This document shows positions 1 through 5,947 of a DNA stretch of 7,093 nt, piece after piece. The notes beneath the pieces were generated by a model. It did no database searches and was not told where the DNA came from. It saw only the letters and a list, made by a program, of their open reading frames with translations. This DNA is from an uncultured Coriobacteriales bacterium. Its GTDB lineage: Bacteria > Actinomycetota > Coriobacteriia > Coriobacteriales > Atopobiaceae. Location of the stretch: NCBI GenBank assembly GCA_947305035.1, contig CAMZCV010000045.1:1-7093 (forward strand), written 5' to 3'. Each line of letters starts with the position of its first letter. Within the stretch, counting starts at the first letter, position 1. A program made the position numbers and the translations under genes.

Positions 1-200
<200 letters not shown>

Positions 201-494
201 TTAGTCCTCGATGATGGCATAGATGTCGTCGGCGCGAAGGAGCAGGTACTCCTGGCCGTCGACCTTGACCTCGTTGCCGCCGAACTTGCCGTAATACACC
301 TTGTCGCCGGGCTTGACGTCGAGCGGAACGCGGGAGCCGAGCTTCTCGTTGTACTTGCCGGCACCAACGGCGATGACCTCGCCCTGCTGCGGCTTCTCCT
401 GTGCGCCGGAAGAGATGTACAGGCCCGAAGAGGTCTTCTCCTCCTTGGGAGCAGGCTTGACCAGAACGCGATCGCCCAGAGGTTTAAGTGTCAT
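201..494 (-). CDS. groES: Co-chaperonin GroES (Hsp10)
   Basis: This 97-residue protein is the heptameric lid that caps the GroEL ring and encloses the folding chamber. The normal family length is 94-100 residues. It starts MTLKPLGDRVLVKP and has the mobile-loop region at about residues 18-33 with the hydrophobic contact tripeptide LYI (the IVL position of E. coli GroES). It ends with the family's typical LLLRADDIYAIIED. The ATG at 494-492 is chosen over an upstream in-frame start at 545 because AAAGGAGG (plus 502-509) lies about 8 nt ahead of it and because the family begins here; the longer reading would translate a leader hairpin. groEL follows after 18 nt. Nothing is broken or unusual in the protein itself. 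Confidence 0.98.
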   Translation of the reverse strand: MTLKPLGDRVLVKPAPKEEKTSSGLYISSGAQEKPQQGEVIAVGAGKYNEKLGSRVPLDVKPGDKVYYGKFGGNEVKVDGQEYLLLRADDIYAIIED

Positions 495-516
495 AACGAT
501 TCCTCCTTTAAGCAGA

Positions 517-542
517 CGATGCCTCGCGTGATGCGGGCATCG
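517..542 (-). promoter_or_regulatory. Hairpin in the groES mRNA leader
   Basis: On the minus strand CGATGCC pairs perfectly with GGCATCG, and inside it CGC pairs with GCG around a 5-nt loop, leaving one bulged base. This makes about 10 bp of stem. It ends 7 nt upstream of the AAAGGAGG Shine-Dalgarno sequence and, if the proposed -10 is right, begins close to the mRNA 5' end. It does not cover the Shine-Dalgarno, so it looks more like a stabilising 5' hairpin or a protein/RNA binding site than a classical SD-masking thermometer. Its role is inferred. Confidence 0.5.
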
Positions 543-560
543 CACTATCCAACGCTAGAT

Positions 561-589
561 ATAATACCCGCACGAGCGTCATTATTACA
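561..589 (-). promoter_or_regulatory. Putative groESL promoter
   Basis: A -10-like TATTAT lies on the minus strand at 566-561, in a local AT-rich patch. With a 17-nt spacer the -35 position falls at 589-584 (TGTAAT), a poor match to TTGACA and part of an inverted-repeat arm. The predicted start near 554 gives a leader of about 60 nt that contains the hairpin at 517-542. The weak -35 overlapped by a repeat suggests regulator-dependent or derepressible transcription, but this is inference. Confidence 0.4.
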
Positions 590-630
590 GTGAAAGTCGA
601 AAATCTCACAGTAATGCACTTAGATTTTCG
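584..630. promoter_or_regulatory. Two overlapping inverted repeats upstream of groESL
   Basis: Repeat A: ATTACAGTGA at 584-593 and TCACAGTAAT at 606-615 are inverted with 9 of 10 positions matching and a 12-nt spacer. Repeat B: CGAAAATCT at 598-606 and AGATTTTCG at 622-630 are a perfect 9-bp inverted repeat with a 15-nt spacer. They interleave, and the left arm of A overlaps the proposed -35. Neither resembles CIRCE (TTAGCACTC-N9-GAGTGCTAA, HrcA) or HAIR (CTTGAGT-N7-ACTCAAG, HspR). There is no T-run, so they are unlikely to be an intrinsic terminator for nadE. An operator function is inferred from position and symmetry only. Confidence 0.4.
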
Positions 631-637
631 GATACAG

Positions 638-678
638 CCGCACTGAACTGGGGACAGGCTGTTCGTTCACCTGTGCGG
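638..678 (-). terminator. Long stem-loop just after the nadE stop codon
   Basis: CCGCAC (638-643) pairs with GTGCGG (673-678), and the adjoining TGAAC (644-648) pairs with GTTCA (665-669). This gives about 11 bp of stem with a 3-nt bulge and a 16-nt loop. It begins 1 nt after the nadE stop, which fits a transcript-end or processing hairpin. A T-run is missing, so it is not a textbook intrinsic terminator. The loop contains TGGGGACAGG, which recurs at the far end of the window, so it may instead be a dispersed palindromic repeat. Confidence 0.4.
649..658 (+). repeat. Short repeat TGGGGACAGG, copy 1
   Basis: These ten bases are repeated exactly at 7083-7092. This copy lies in the gap downstream of nadE, inside the loop of the stem-loop there. 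An inverted CCTGT follows at 670-674, pairing with ACAGG at 654-658, so the motif may be one arm of a degenerate palindrome. Confidence 0.35.
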
Positions 679-679
679 T

Positions 680-2608
680 TTACAGCTCGTCGAGCTCGGC
701 AAGCCAGAGTGCGGAGACCGCGTCGGAGGGCATGCGAAGGGCCGCACGTGGCGAGACGCCCACCGTTCCCACAGCCGGACCATCGGGCGAGCAGCTGCGT
801 TTGAACTGCTGCGAGAAGAACCTGCGGTAGAACACCTTGAGCCACTTCAAGATGGTCGCCTTGTCGTACTCGGATCCCAGCGCATGGCAGGCGAGCCTGT
901 AGACCTTGCCCGGCGTGAATCCGCGGCGCAGCACCTGATAGATGAAGAAGTCGTGCAGCTCATACGGGCCCACCAGATCCTCAGTCTGCTGCGCAATGGT
1001 GCCGTCGGCGTTCGCCGGCAGCAGCTCGGGAGAGACGGGGGTGTCGAGCACGTCGTACAGGACGCCGCTCTCGAACTCATCGTCGCAGGTGTCGGCGACG
1101 TAGCGCACCAGATGGCGCACGAGCGTCTTGGGGATGGCCGCATTGACGCCGTACATGCTCATGTGATCGCCGTTGTAGGTTGCCCAGCCCAGCGCGAGCT
1201 CGGAAAGGTCTCCCGTGCCCACCACGAGGCCGCCCTCCTGGTTGGAAAGGTCCATGAGAATCTGCGTGCGCTCACGAGCCAGCGCGAACTCGTACGTCGC
1301 ATCGTGGTCCGCCTCATCGTGGCCGATATCGTAGAAGTGCTGGCGCACCGAGTCGGCGATGGAAATCTCGCGCAGCTCGGCTCCGGCCGCGGTGGCAAGC
1401 GAGCAGGCGTTGTTGTAGGTGCGGCCCGTGGTTCCGAAACCGGGCATGGTGACGGCGATGATGCCGGAGCGGTCGAGCCCCAGCAGGTCGAAGGCGCGCA
1501 CAGCGACGAGCAGCGCCAGCGTGGAGTCGAGTCCTCCGGAAAGGCCGATGATCGCGCGGGTGGAGCGGGTGTGCTGCAGGCGCTTGGCCAGCGCGTGCGC
1601 CTGGATCGAGAAGATTTCCTCACAGCGTGCGGTGCGGTCGGCATCGTCATCGGGCACGAAGGGGTGCGCGTCGACCGCGCGCGTGAGCTTGGTTTCGGAA
1701 ATGCCCAGCGAGAAGACCGTGCGCACGTAACCGTCAAGCCGCGGGTCTGCCGCCGTTTCGAAGACGGACACGCGACGCCGCTCCGCTGCGATGGCGTCCG
1801 TATCGATCTCGGTTGCAGCGATGCCGTTGCCGAAGGGTTCCGCCTCGGCAAGCAGGCGGCCGCACTCGAACACGAGGTTGTTGCCGGAGAAGACGCAGTC
1901 GGTGGTGGACTCGCCCTTTCCCGCATTGGCGAAGACGTAGGCGCAGGTGAGGCGGTTGCTCTCGGCGGAGAGGATCACCTTCTGCTTGGCAGCCCTGCCC
2001 ACGATGGCGCAGGATGCGGAGAGGCTCGCGATGAGCGTGGCCCCAGCCGATGCATGGCCGTAGGTGGGACCGGACGCGGCCATGGTATCCTCCCCCACCT
2101 CGGCTGCAACCACCAGGCTGCCGAGAGAATCGCAGCAGAAGAGCTGGCGCACGCCGAAGGGGATGTCGTCGAAGCCGGCGATGTTGATCGCCACCACATC
2201 GTCCTGGCCAACGGAGAAGTACCTTCCCTCATCCAGCTCGTTGAACGTGGAAACGACCTGCTTGGGAACGACGCCGAGGATCTCCCCTCCGCAGATGGCC
2301 ACAGCGCAATCGTACAGCTTGGCGTTCACGCGCACGGGCGCTCCCAAAAGGATGAGCGCGTCGAACTCCGCGGTCTTCTCGACGAGATAGGCAAGCCCGT
2401 CTTCAACGGCATTGAGCAGGGCATCCTGGTAGAAGAGGTCTCCGCAGGTATAGGCCGTGAGGCAGAGCTCGGGAAGGACCACCACCTTGGCACCGTTCTT
2501 CTCGACGGCGGCGGAGATGGCCTTGATGCACGACTCGACGTTGAACTCGACGTCGGCGACCTTGACCTCGGGGGTAACGGCGGCAACGGAAACGAACCCA
2601 TCCCTCAT
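680..2608 (-). CDS. nadE: Glutamine-type NAD+ synthetase (nitrilase + synthetase domains), catalytic Cys apparently lost
   Basis: This 642-residue protein makes NAD+ from nicotinic acid adenine dinucleotide, ATP and an amide donor, the last step of NAD synthesis. Residues about 5-285 form the nitrilase-type glutaminase domain. Its Glu (E47, in VVVLPELCLTAY) and Lys (K116, in GVVPKQ) are present, as are E124 and the GESTTD run at 232-237. Residues about 330-642 form the synthetase domain, with the ATP-pyrophosphatase loop SGGLDST at 357-363, MPGFGTTGRT at 388-397 and GTGDLSE at 464-470. At the position of the nucleophilic cysteine (the C of the usual EICED motif) this protein reads E170-V-G-E-D. 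It therefore probably needs free ammonia, or the domain is only structural. The ATG at 2608-2606 has AGGGAGG about 6 nt upstream. Length and order match long bacterial NadE (M. tuberculosis type). It lies 75 nt behind the tsaB-rimI-tsaD fusion on the same strand. Confidence 0.95.
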   Translation of the reverse strand: MRDGFVSVAAVTPEVKVADVEFNVESCIKAISAAVEKNGAKVVVLPELCLTAYTCGDLFYQDALLNAVEDGLAYLVEKTAEFDALILLGAPVRVNAKLYDCAVAICGGEILGVVPKQVVSTFNELDEGRYFSVGQDDVVAINIAGFDDIPFGVRQLFCCDSLGSLVVAAEVGEDTMAASGPTYGHASAGATLIASLSASCAIVGRAAKQKVILSAESNRLTCAYVFANAGKGESTTDCVFSGNNLVFECGRLLAEAEPFGNGIAATEIDTDAIAAERRRVSVFETAADPRLDGYVRTVFSLGISETKLTRAVDAHPFVPDDDADRTARCEEIFSIQAHALAKRLQHTRSTRAIIGLSGGLDSTLALLVAVRAFDLLGLDRSGIIAVTMPGFGTTGRTYNNACSLATAAGAELREISIADSVRQHFYDIGHDEADHDATYEFALARERTQILMDLSNQEGGLVVGTGDLSELALGWATYNGDHMSMYGVNAAIPKTLVRHLVRYVADTCDDEFESGVLYDVLDTPVSPELLPANADGTIAQQTEDLVGPYELHDFFIYQVLRRGFTPGKVYRLACHALGSEYDKATILKWLKVFYRRFFSQQFKRSCSPDGPAVGTVGVSPRAALRMPSDAVSALWLAELDEL

Positions 2609-2644
2609 GATGGCCTCCCTGCTCGGAGCGTGATCCTACGAGAG

Positions 2645-2650
2645 ATTATA
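2645..2650 (-). promoter_or_regulatory. Possible -10 box for nadE
   Basis: A perfect TATAAT sits on the minus strand in the 75-nt gap between the fusion gene and nadE, about 37 nt before the nadE start codon. I find no convincing -35 at 16-18 nt. The match may be chance, or it may give nadE its own promoter in addition to read-through from upstream. Confidence 0.3.
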
Positions 2651-2683
2651 TAGTGCGTCCACCAGCGGGAGCCTGCACAGCCA

Positions 2684-5134
2684 TCAGTCTGTAACCGACC
2701 AGGTGCCGAGCGGCGCATTGGGGCTGGCATCGAGTGAGAGATCGGCGAAAAGGCCCGCTTTATAGCTGCGCAAAGCCACGAGCGCGATCATGGCAGCATT
2801 GTCGCCGCAGACCGAGAGAGGCGGAACGGTGACCCGCACGCCCCGCTTGCCGAACGCCTTCTGGTATGCGGCGCGGAGCGCCGGATTGGCCGCCACGCTG
2901 CCGCCCACGCAGAAGTCGGAAACGCCCAGCTCCTCCACAGCCTTCACAGCCTTGGCGACCTGCACGTCAACCACGGCGGCTTGGAAGCTTGCCGCAAGAT
3001 CGGGCAGGTTGATGGGCCTGCCGGCGCGGTTCTCGCCCTCGATGTAGGTGATGACGGCCGTCTTGAGGCCCGAGAGGGAGAAGCGGTAATCATGGCTGTG
3101 CATCATCGCACGCGGGAACGGGATGGCGCGCGGGTTTCCCTGCGCAGCCAGCTTGGAGATGACGGGACCGCCTGGATAGCCCAGCCCCAGCGCTTTTGCC
3201 ACCTTGTCAAAAGCCTCCCCCACCGCGTCGTCGATGGTGGTGCCCAGGATCTCGTAGTCGCCCCATGCACGCACATGCACGAGCATGGTGTTTCCACCCG
3301 AGACGAGGCTCGCAACGAACGGCGGCTGGAGGTCGGGCGTCTCGAAAAGGTTCGCGAACAGGTGCCCCTCGAGATGGTGCACCGCGATGAGCGGAAGCCC
3401 CGTGGCAGCGCAGAAGCCCTTGGCGAAGGCCACACCCACGACGAGCGCGCCAACAAGGCCGGGGCCAGCGGTAACGGCGATGGCAGACAGATCGGACGGG
3501 GTGAGCGTGTCGCACCCGAGCGCCTCCCCCGCCTTCTGGAGGGCCTCCTCGAAGGTGCCCACGATGGCCTCGGTATGCTTACGCGAGGCAATCTCGGGCA
3601 CCACGCCGCCGAAGCGTGCGTGGAAGTCGATCTGCGTGGCGACGATGCTCGAGAGCACGTTGCCGTTCGAGTCGATCACGGCAACCGCCGTCTCGTCGCA
3701 AGAGGACTCGATGGCGAGGATGAGGTCGCCGGCGGCGGCGATTGCCTCCCGAGCTGCTGCATCGCGCGGGGCAGCCTCGATGGGCCACGGGCGGATGGAG
3801 GCGGCGGGCTCGGGCAGCTCGCCGTCGTTGACCGAGAGAAGCGGGAGCTTGGCGGCCATGATCAGGGCGTCATGGCCCTGCCCATAGTAGTTGGGACGAC
3901 GGCCGGTCTGCTCGAACCCGAGCTTGCCGTAGAGGCTGCGCGCGGGCTCGTTGTCAACATCCACCTCGAGCGAGATGGTCAGAGCGTTGAGCATCTGCGC
4001 GTCGTAGGCGAGGCGCGCGATGAGGCGCGTGGCAATGCCCTCGCGTCGGCGGTCGTCTGCAACCGCAACGTCGCTTATCTCGAAATCATCGCCGCAAAGC
4101 TGACCGCCGGCAAAGCCGATGACGGAGCCGCGGTCGTGTGCGACCCACCAGCTGCGTCCGGGCAGCACGAGCTCGTCCTCGAACATCTGGCGCTTCCATG
4201 CAACGTGCGGCGCGGAGCTGAACGCCGCTGCTTCGAGAGACGCAACCGCCTCCGCGTCGTTGAGCGACATGGGCCTGAGCTGCGTGTGGATGCCTGCAAG
4301 CTCCTCGGCGACCCCCGTGCTCCTCATGAAGCCCGACTTGCCCAAGCCCAAACGCTGGCGCTCGTTCTCCTCGGCATCCGAGAGACGCGTGTAGACGGGC
4401 TGCACGAGCGCGGGATCGCCCGACTCGTCCGCATCGTAGCGATCGGGGGAAGCCGCGGCACGCAGCAGCGCCTCTCCCGTTAGGTGCCAGAGCTCCTCGT
4501 CGAGGAAGCGCGTGAAGCCTGCCGCCTCGAATTTGGCACGGTAGCGCTTCAGGCCATCGCCCGTGAGGAGAAGCTCGTCCTTGTCGTCGCGCAGGGACCA
4601 CTTGGCAACGCAGACATCGACCTTGCACACGCTCTCGGTGGCGAAGGAGCGGTGCGCGCCTGTATCGTCGAGCTTGTAGATACCCGGGTAGACCTCGCCG
4701 CGCATGGCGTCGTCCGCCACGGCGAGAAGCCCGCGCTCCCCCGCGAGCCAAGCACGCCACGCGACTGCGTCGAGGGTGGATGTGCCGTGGAGCATGCAGC
4801 CCAAGCCGCAGGCGATGCCCTTTGCCGTGGCGATGCCGATGCGCACGCCCGTGAACGAGCCGGGTCCGCGCCCCACGAGCACGGCATCGACGTCCGCCAT
4901 GGTGAGGCCCGCGCTCTCGAGCGTCTCGAGGATCGTTCCCGTGAGCTCGACGTTCGACTGACGGCGGCAGAGGTGGTCGCCCGAGGCGAGCATGCGCACG
5001 TTGGCAGAGCCTCCCTTGAGGGGCGTCCATTGCGCCACCGCGCAGGCGAGCATATCGGTGGAGGTGTCGAAGGCGAGCACGGTATAGGAGGTCTGCACGG
5101 CAATCATCCATTCGGGCAGCGGGTTGTTCAGCAC
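2684..5134 (-). CDS. TsaB-RimI-TsaD triple fusion: tRNA t6A37 synthesis and ribosomal protein S18 N-acetyltransferase
   Basis: This 816-residue cytosolic protein has three complete domains in a row. Residues about 17-255 are TsaB, the scaffold partner of TsaD, with GRGPGSFTGVRIG at 88-100 and the typical end PVYTR. Residues about 284-430 are RimI, a GNAT acetyltransferase: the acetyl-CoA loop RRREGIATRL is at 362-371, and E390 and Y402 match the catalytic E103/Y115 of enteric RimI. Residues about 470-816 are TsaD, which transfers threonylcarbamoyl to A37 of ANN-decoding tRNAs: VPEIASRKH at 512-520, VHHLEGH at 585-591 with metal ligands H587 and H591, VSGGN at 611-615, and D778 in CGDNAAMIA. 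A Pro/Ala-rich linker spans about 431-468. The start is uncertain: GTG at 5134 has only a distant AAAAGG, while ATG at 5107 has no Shine-Dalgarno. I prefer 5134 because GC-rich, codon-like DNA begins there. TsaE and TsaC are not in the window. Confidence 0.95.
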   Translation of the reverse strand: MLNNPLPEWMIAVQTSYTVLAFDTSTDMLACAVAQWTPLKGGSANVRMLASGDHLCRRQSNVELTGTILETLESAGLTMADVDAVLVGRGPGSFTGVRIGIATAKGIACGLGCMLHGTSTLDAVAWRAWLAGERGLLAVADDAMRGEVYPGIYKLDDTGAHRSFATESVCKVDVCVAKWSLRDDKDELLLTGDGLKRYRAKFEAAGFTRFLDEELWHLTGEALLRAAASPDRYDADESGDPALVQPVYTRLSDAEENERQRLGLGKSGFMRSTGVAEELAGIHTQLRPMSLNDAEAVASLEAAAFSSAPHVAWKRQMFEDELVLPGRSWWVAHDRGSVIGFAGGQLCGDDFEISDVAVADDRRREGIATRLIARLAYDAQMLNALTISLEVDVDNEPARSLYGKLGFEQTGRRPNYYGQGHDALIMAAKLPLLSVNDGELPEPAASIRPWPIEAAPRDAAAREAIAAAGDLILAIESSCDETAVAVIDSNGNVLSSIVATQIDFHARFGGVVPEIASRKHTEAIVGTFEEALQKAGEALGCDTLTPSDLSAIAVTAGPGLVGALVVGVAFAKGFCAATGLPLIAVHHLEGHLFANLFETPDLQPPFVASLVSGGNTMLVHVRAWGDYEILGTTIDDAVGEAFDKVAKALGLGYPGGPVISKLAAQGNPRAIPFPRAMMHSHDYRFSLSGLKTAVITYIEGENRAGRPINLPDLAASFQAAVVDVQVAKAVKAVEELGVSDFCVGGSVAANPALRAAYQKAFGKRGVRVTVPPLSVCGDNAAMIALVALRSYKAGLFADLSLDASPNAPLGTWSVTD

Positions 5135-5154
5135 AGATAGTGTACGACCTTTTA

Positions 5155-5167
5155 TCGGTAATACCGA
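5155..5167. promoter_or_regulatory. 13-bp palindrome in the divergent promoter region
   Basis: TCGGTA-A-TACCGA is a perfect inverted repeat with a single central base, lying in the 119-nt gap between the divergent fusion gene and peroxidase gene. It falls downstream of the proposed TATAAT of the minus-strand gene and upstream of the proposed plus-strand promoter, a fitting place for a repressor or redox-sensor operator. I cannot assign it to a known regulator. Confidence 0.4.
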
Positions 5168-5182
5168 AACTCCACCCTTAAA

Positions 5183-5188
5183 ATTATA
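5183..5188 (-). promoter_or_regulatory. Possible -10 box for the tsaB-rimI-tsaD gene
   Basis: The minus strand reads TATAAT here, a perfect consensus match, about 49 nt before the GTG start. The -35 at a 17-nt spacing (GCACAA) is poor. The leader that would result contains the 13-bp palindrome at 5155-5167. Confidence 0.35.
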
Positions 5189-5217
5189 TTGCGCGCGATT
5201 TAATTTTGTGCTATATA
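5189..5217 (+). promoter_or_regulatory. Putative promoter of the peroxidase gene
   Basis: TTGCGC at 5189-5194 and TATATA at 5212-5217 are separated by 17 nt. The transcript would start near 5224, about 30 nt before the ATG, leaving room for the AAAGGA ribosome site at 5242-5247. The region is clearly AT-richer than the flanking genes. It overlaps the divergent -10 proposed on the other strand. Confidence 0.45.
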
Positions 5218-5253
5218 TTAAGCGGCAAGCAATTATCGGAGAAAGGATCCGTC

Positions 5254-5796
5254 ATGAACGTCTACGATTTCACCGTTTCGGCCAAGGACGGCACCCCCGT
5301 CAGCCTCGCCGCCTACGAGGGCAAGGTCCTGCTCGTCGTCAACACCGCAACCGGCTGCGGCTTCACGCCCCAGTACGAGGATCTCGAGCGCATCTACGCC
5401 GCATACCGCGAGCAGGGCTTCGAGGTGCTGGACTTCCCCTGCAACCAGTTCGCCAACCAGGCTCCCGAGTCCGACGAGGAGATCACCACGTTCTGCACGC
5501 TCAAGTTCGGAACCGAGTTCCCGCAGTTCAAGAAGATCGACGTCAACGGTGACACGGCCGCCCCGCTCTTCGCCGCCATGGCCGCCGAGAAGCCCTTCGA
5601 GGGTTTCGGCAAGGGCCTCAAGGCCGCCGCGCTGGGCAAGTTCGCCGCGATGAACAACAAGCAGTACGGCGAGAAGTGCCATGTGGGCTGGAACTTCACC
5701 AAGTTCCTCTTCAACCGCCAGGGCGAGCTCGTGGCGCGCTTCGAGCCCACGGTTGACATGGCAGAGGTCGAGAAGGCTGTCGCCGCCATTCTCTAA
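5254..5796 (+). CDS. Glutathione peroxidase family, cysteine type (probably thioredoxin-dependent)
   Basis: This 180-residue protein reduces hydrogen and organic peroxides in the cytoplasm. It has the full family signature: NTATGCGFTPQY at 30-41 with the peroxidatic cysteine C35, FPCNQFANQ at 61-69 with catalytic Q69, and GWNFTKFLF at 145-153 with W146 and N147, completing the Cys-Gln-Trp-Asn tetrad. C81 in TTFCTLKFG sits where thioredoxin-dependent members carry the resolving cysteine. I infer thioredoxin as the reductant, as strict anaerobes of this kind are not expected to make glutathione. The cysteine is encoded as TGC, so this is not a selenoprotein. The ATG at 5254 is chosen because AAAGGA lies 6 nt upstream and the family starts there; an earlier in-frame start at 5206 would run through the promoter. 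A hairpin at 5824-5852 probably ends the transcript. Confidence 0.96.
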   Translation: MNVYDFTVSAKDGTPVSLAAYEGKVLLVVNTATGCGFTPQYEDLERIYAAYREQGFEVLDFPCNQFANQAPESDEEITTFCTLKFGTEFPQFKKIDVNGDTAAPLFAAMAAEKPFEGFGKGLKAAALGKFAAMNNKQYGEKCHVGWNFTKFLFNRQGELVARFEPTVDMAEVEKAVAAIL

Positions 5797-5823
5797 GCGC
5801 TATCATCTAGATGCACGAATCCC

Positions 5824-5852
5824 GGCCGTCCGAAACTCCCTTTCGGGCGGCC
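5824..5852 (+). terminator. Hairpin terminator candidate after the peroxidase gene
   Basis: GGCCGTCCGAAA at 5824-5835 pairs with TTTCGGGCGGCC at 5841-5852 through 12 bp, one of them G-U, around a CTCCC loop. It lies 27 nt after the stop codon. The following bases (CTTGC) are a poor U-tract, so termination may be inefficient or helped by the next hairpin, which has five T's after it. Confidence 0.6.
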
Positions 5853-5862
5853 CTTGCAAAAC

Positions 5863-5930
5863 GAGACAAACGACCGGGTTACTGTCTCGGTTTTTGGTAT
5901 GAGACAAATGACCGGGTTACTGTCTCGGTT
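5863..5930 (+). repeat. Tandem pair of 30-bp palindromic units upstream of the CDF gene
   Basis: Two copies, 5863-5892 and 5901-5930, share 29 of 30 bases (C5871 versus T5909) with a period of 38. Each has GAGACA at one end and TGTCTC 14 nt later, so each folds into a stem of at least 6 bp; AAC/GTT inside unit 1 can extend it, and the unit 1 stem is 7 bp with its flanking C and G. Unit 1 is followed by GGTTTTTGG and looks terminator-like. Unit 2 ends 5 nt before the AGGGGG ribosome site of the CDF gene. They could be an attenuator, a double operator or a dispersed repeat. I recognise no known metal riboswitch (yybP-ykoY or NiCo type). Confidence 0.7.
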
Positions 5931-5947
5931 CTTACAGGGGGCATGCC

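Noticed and set aside
201..545. Longer GroES start at 545
   Set aside because: The extra 17 residues would translate the leader hairpin and Shine-Dalgarno; family length and AAAGGAGG support the start at 494.
598..630. Perfect 9-bp inverted repeat as an intrinsic terminator of nadE
   Set aside because: The stem is AT-rich, the loop is 15 nt and no T-run follows on the minus strand; a regulatory site is more likely.
884..2653. A 589-codon open frame on the plus strand opposite nadE
   Set aside because: It is antisense to an unmistakable nadE, has no Shine-Dalgarno and no recognisable domain; long antisense frames are expected in GC-rich coding DNA.
2981..4483. A 500-codon open frame on the plus strand opposite the TsaB-RimI-TsaD gene
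   Set aside because: It is a shadow of the fusion gene, with composition typical of a mirrored high-GC3 frame and no family resemblance.
5863..5930. Tandem repeats as a CRISPR array
   Set aside because: There are only two units, the spacing is 8 nt, far too short for spacers, and no cas gene is nearby.
5797..5947. A known metal riboswitch before the CDF gene
   Set aside because: I find neither the conserved elements of the yybP-ykoY manganese riboswitch nor those of the NiCo class; only simple hairpins are visible.
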